DNA of 6,765 nt, from positions 1 to 6,765 of the forward strand of contig CAYMRB010000499.1 of assembly GCA_964392615.1 (NCBI GenBank), given 5' to 3'. Positions 4,470-6,765 of this stretch are shown here, one piece after another. Both the position numbers and the translations under genes were made by a program. The stretch comes from CAYMRB01 sp964392615. Lineage in GTDB: Bacteria > Planctomycetota > UBA8108. The notes under the pieces were generated by a model, which was not told the origin of the DNA, did no database searches, and saw nothing but the letters and a program-made list of their open reading frames with translations. How positions within the stretch are numbered: the first letter of the stretch is position 1; each line of letters opens with the position of its first letter.

Positions 4470-6765
4470 TCACTTCATCGGTGATCCGTTTGGTGCCCCT
4501 TCTGAGCGTCGGCGAGCCTCGATCTCTGCCGCCAGGTCGTCGCGCCCTCGAGCGCGGGCTGCGGTGAGGGCCTTGTCGAACAGAGGCGACGCCGCGTCGT
4601 GTGCGCCTTGTGCAACGCGTACGAGAGCTAGGAAGAAGAGCGCTTCCGGTTCGTGCGGCGTTCGTGCGAGCACGTCTTCGAAGCGTCGTGCCATCACGGT
4701 CAGCTTCTCGCGAATGGCGGCTGCGTCCTCGAGGAGGCGTGCCGCGGCGCTGAAGTGATCGATCGCGGCGACGGGTTCGCCGTTCGCTGCCAGCATATTG
4801 CCGTAGTTGTCGTGAGCGCGGCCGTACCGCGGGTCGAGTTGCAGTGCCGTTTCGTATGCGGCGCGCGCCTCGGTGCTCTCGCCGAGCTCGGCCCAAGCGA
4901 TGCCGAGGTTGCCGTGCGCGCGCGCGTCGTGCGGGTTTTGAGCGATGATTCTCTGGAGATAGCGTCGCGCGCGGTCGGGTTGGTGCAGCTCGAGCCACAG
5001 AGTGCCGAGCTTGTGCAGGAACTGCGCGTTTTGAGGTTCGTCCACGAGAGCTCGCTCGAGTTCTCGCGCGGCATCGGCAGGCATTCCTCGCCGCGACAAT
5101 GCCAGCGCGAGTTGGGCGCGTGCTTCGGTGAAGCCTTCGCGCAGCGCAAGCGCTTGTCGCAGCCGGCGCATGGCTACGTCGAGGTCGCCCTGCTTCAGGG
5201 CGATGCGGCCGAGCTTCAGCCACGCCTCCGCGTAGCCGGGCTCGATCGCCGTGGCGCGTTCGTACTCGGCGCTCGCGGCGTCGAGCTCGCCCTGTTGTTC
5301 TAGCGCGACGCCCAGATTGAAGTGAGTTTCGGCGTCGTCAGGAAGCATGGCACTGGCGCGCTCGCCGAGCGCTCGAGCCTCGTCGAACTTGCCGGCCCAA
5401 CCCAACACCTTGGCCAGGTTCTTCAGTGCGACGGCGTGAGCGCGACGGTCGATCCCGCTCTCGACACGTGTGACGACGGCATCGATCTGCGCCTGGCTCC
5501 AGCCGTCTTCGATCTGCACGATACCGCGCTGCTCCAGCTCTTCGAGGATCGCGAGCGCGAGAAGGCGATTCGCCTCGATCGTCGGATGCACATGATCGAG
5601 GAACCACTCGGCGCCGGGGATGCCGTCCGCGGAACGAGCCGCGAGCAGGGCGGGGAAGTCGACGACGGGAACGTTGCGGTCCGCGCCGACCTCGTCGACT
5701 GCCGTCTGAATGGAGCTCAGCGCGCGCAGGGGGCATACGTCTTCTTCGCGAGCGCGAACGAACGCCGAGCGTGCGGCGTCGAATCGATGGCTAGCGAGCG
5801 CGGCGCGTCCGCGAAGCCAGTGCACGTGCGCAAACCGCACATCGACCGCAGCCGCCTCGTCCAACAGCGCTAGAGCATCGTCATGACGTTCGCGCTCGAT
5901 CTCGCGAGTGGCGCGCTCGAGCAGCGCCTGTTGTCGCGTGCGAGCATCCGTCAGCGTCGCCCCATCGTGCTCGCTCTTGAACGGGCTGCAGTCGCGCAGA
6001 TTCGACGCGGGCTTGACGAGGAGAACGGGCGCGTTCACCGATCGAGCCCGATCGACGATTCGCGCCAGGTTGAAGCGGAAGTGCTCGACGATGCGGGCGC
6101 GCTGCTCGTCGTCGCGGGAGTAGTCCGCCGGGCCCACCGAATCATCGAGGATCGCCTCGACTTCCGCCGGCAGCACCTCGCGCTGGCCACTGCTCGCAGG
6201 CCGTCTCGAGCCGCTCAGCAGCCTGTGCGCGAGAGAATAGATGCGAAGCCGTCCGAGGAGCGCACCGAGGCCGCGGACAGCGGCGGGTGTGTCGATGATC
6301 GACGCGTACGTGCGATGTTCGAGGAACTCGTTGTGGCCGCAATAGACTATGATCAGATCCGGCTGATATGCGGCGATCTCCTCGACGACGAGAGCCACGC
6401 GATAGCTCGCGTAGCTGATGCCTCCCGCATTGATGACCTCCCAGTCGGCGTGCGGGGATGCCATCTCGAGAAGCTCGCGCAGCCAGCCGCAGAACGACGT
6501 CTGATCGTCGTATGGGCGGCCGTAGGTCGTCGATCCACCCACGCAGAACACGCGACGAGCGCTCGGGCCCTTGTGCAGGGGCAGCCGCTGGCGATTGAAG
6601 TAGGGGACCTTGTTCTCAGCGGTGGCGAGCTCGGGGCCGTCCGGGCCGTCCCGGCGGGCGAACAGAGGGACCGTCGCCTCGAATCCGACGTAGGGATCTT
6701 CGTCCTGCAGCAGGGGGCGGACGCCACACGTCAGAAGGACGAGCTCGAGGACGGCGAAGAAGAGC
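4470..6765 (-). CDS. Membrane-anchored SGNH/GDSL-type hydrolase with TPR array, start missing (runs off the window)
   Basis: The frame is open from the right edge (first full codon at 6764) to TGA at 4472-4470, giving 764 visible residues. The first residues, LFFAVLELVLLTCGV, look like the end of a membrane segment or signal anchor, so the start lies just outside. All SGNH blocks are present: GGSTTYG with Ser78, NAGG with Gly114, YCGHNEF with Asn145, and FLDHVHP with Asp390 and His393. These are the nucleophile, oxyanion-hole and Asp-His residues of ester hydrolases or acyl-transferring enzymes. Between the Asn and Asp/His blocks is a helical TPR-like insertion (about 275-343). After the hydrolase come seven TPRs in exact 34-residue phase (about 444-681) and a further TPR-like unit near 706-739. 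Substrate is unknown; deacylation or acyl transfer on a cell-envelope or extracellular glycan, guided by TPR contacts, is inference. A GTG at 6551 is internal, not the start. The gene is co-directional with the next gene after 157 bases. Confidence 0.9.
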   Translation of the reverse strand, partial: LFFAVLELVLLTCGVRPLLQDEDPYVGFEATVPLFARRDGPDGPELATAENKVPYFNRQRLPLHKGPSARRVFCVGGSTTYGRPYDDQTSFCGWLRELLEMASPHADWEVINAGGISYASYRVALVVEEIAAYQPDLIIVYCGHNEFLEHRTYASIIDTPAAVRGLGALLGRLRIYSLAHRLLSGSRRPASSGQREVLPAEVEAILDDSVGPADYSRDDEQRARIVEHFRFNLARIVDRARSVNAPVLLVKPASNLRDCSPFKSEHDGATLTDARTRQQALLERATREIERERHDDALALLDEAAAVDVRFAHVHWLRGRAALASHRFDAARSAFVRAREEDVCPLRALSSIQTAVDEVGADRNVPVVDFPALLAARSADGIPGAEWFLDHVHPTIEANRLLALAILEELEQRGIVQIEDGWSQAQIDAVVTRVESGIDRRAHAVALKNLAKVLGWAGKFDEARALGERASAMLPDDAETHFNLGVALEQQGELDAASAEYERATAIEPGYAEAWLKLGRIALKQGDLDVAMRRLRQALALREGFTEARAQLALALSRRGMPADAARELERALVDEPQNAQFLHKLGTLWLELHQPDRARRYLQRIIAQNPHDARAHGNLGIAWAELGESTEARAAYETALQLDPRYGRAHDNYGNMLAANGEPVAAIDHFSAAARLLEDAAAIREKLTVMARRFEDVLARTPHEPEALFFLALVRVAQGAHDAASPLFDKALTAARARGRDDLAAEIEARRRSEGAPNGSPMK
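4722..5435 (-). repeat. Seven tandem TPR repeats (34 codons each) in the hydrolase
   Basis: Seven units follow one another without gaps, each 34 residues. Examples are AETHFNLGVALEQQGELDAA, AEAWLKLGRIALKQGDLDVA, ARAHGNLGIAWAELGESTEA and GRAHDNYGNMLAANGEPVAA, showing the TPR pattern of W/L at 4, L/Y at 7, G at 8, Y/A at 11 and A at 20. At DNA level the repeats are diverged, so this is old protein duplication rather than a recent tandem expansion. TPR superhelices bind peptides or partner proteins. Confidence 0.9.
5736..5942 (-). other. TPR-like helical insertion inside the SGNH domain
   Basis: This segment (about 69 residues, starting ARTRQQALLERATREIE) lies between the Asn block and the Asp/His block of the hydrolase. 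It reads as paired amphipathic helices, e.g. HDDALALLDEAAAVDVRFAH then VHWLRGRAALASHRFDAARS, which fit one or two TPR-like units. I read it as a lid or docking insertion; the hydrolase core resumes at CPLRALSSIQTAV. Confidence 0.65.

Noticed and set aside
4653..5303. 216-codon plus-strand open frame
   Set aside because: It lies opposite the TPR array of the hydrolase; the TPR reading on the minus strand is unambiguous.
4722..5435. DNA-level tandem repeat or CRISPR-like array in the TPR region
   Set aside because: The periodicity is only at protein level (34 residues); the nucleotide units are diverged and there is no repeat-spacer pattern.
1..6765. tRNA, rRNA, insertion sequence, integrase or phage signatures
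   Set aside because: Nearly all of the window is accounted for by three coding regions with uniform base composition, and the one gap shows no cloverleaf or terminal inverted repeats.

Overview
The window is a GC-rich bacterial segment in which almost every base belongs to one of three genes, all on the minus strand. Two genes run off the ends of the window. The likely source is a planctomycete (Planctomycetota). Three things point there: a secreted protein ending in an 'FLRGDCNQDGRVDLSD...' dockerin-like module, a CotH-type protein carrying lamin-tail domains, and an SGNH hydrolase fused to a long TPR array. This is inference from family distribution, since no rRNA or other phylogenetic marker is present.

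In transcription order (right to left): (1) 6765..4470 is a membrane-anchored SGNH/GDSL-type hydrolase with a TPR-like insertion inside the catalytic domain and seven 34-residue TPRs behind it; its start lies outside the window. (2) A 157-bp gap (4469..4313) holds a 10-bp palindrome, a weak promoter candidate, two inverted repeats and a good Shine-Dalgarno sequence. (3) 4312..2174 encodes a 712-residue secreted acidic protein with an EF-hand-like loop near its N-terminus and a dockerin-like module at its C-terminus; most of its body matches no family I recognise. (4) 2174..1 is a secreted protein with two lamin-tail domains, a linker domain and the start of a CotH-kinase domain; it has no stop in the window, and its catalytic half is missing.

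The stop of gene 2 and the start of gene 3 overlap as TGATG, so the acidic dockerin-like protein and the CotH-like protein are probably translationally coupled and made together. Both appear to be exported. A reasonable but unproven idea is that the pair works together on the cell surface or outside the cell, for example as kinase and substrate or as adhesive partners. The SGNH-TPR gene may or may not share their transcript.

The plus strand carries long open frames, one of 691 codons over 15..2090. They are antisense artefacts of codon bias, and I find no credible plus-strand gene. There are no tRNA or rRNA genes, CRISPR arrays, insertion sequences or attachment sites that I can see.
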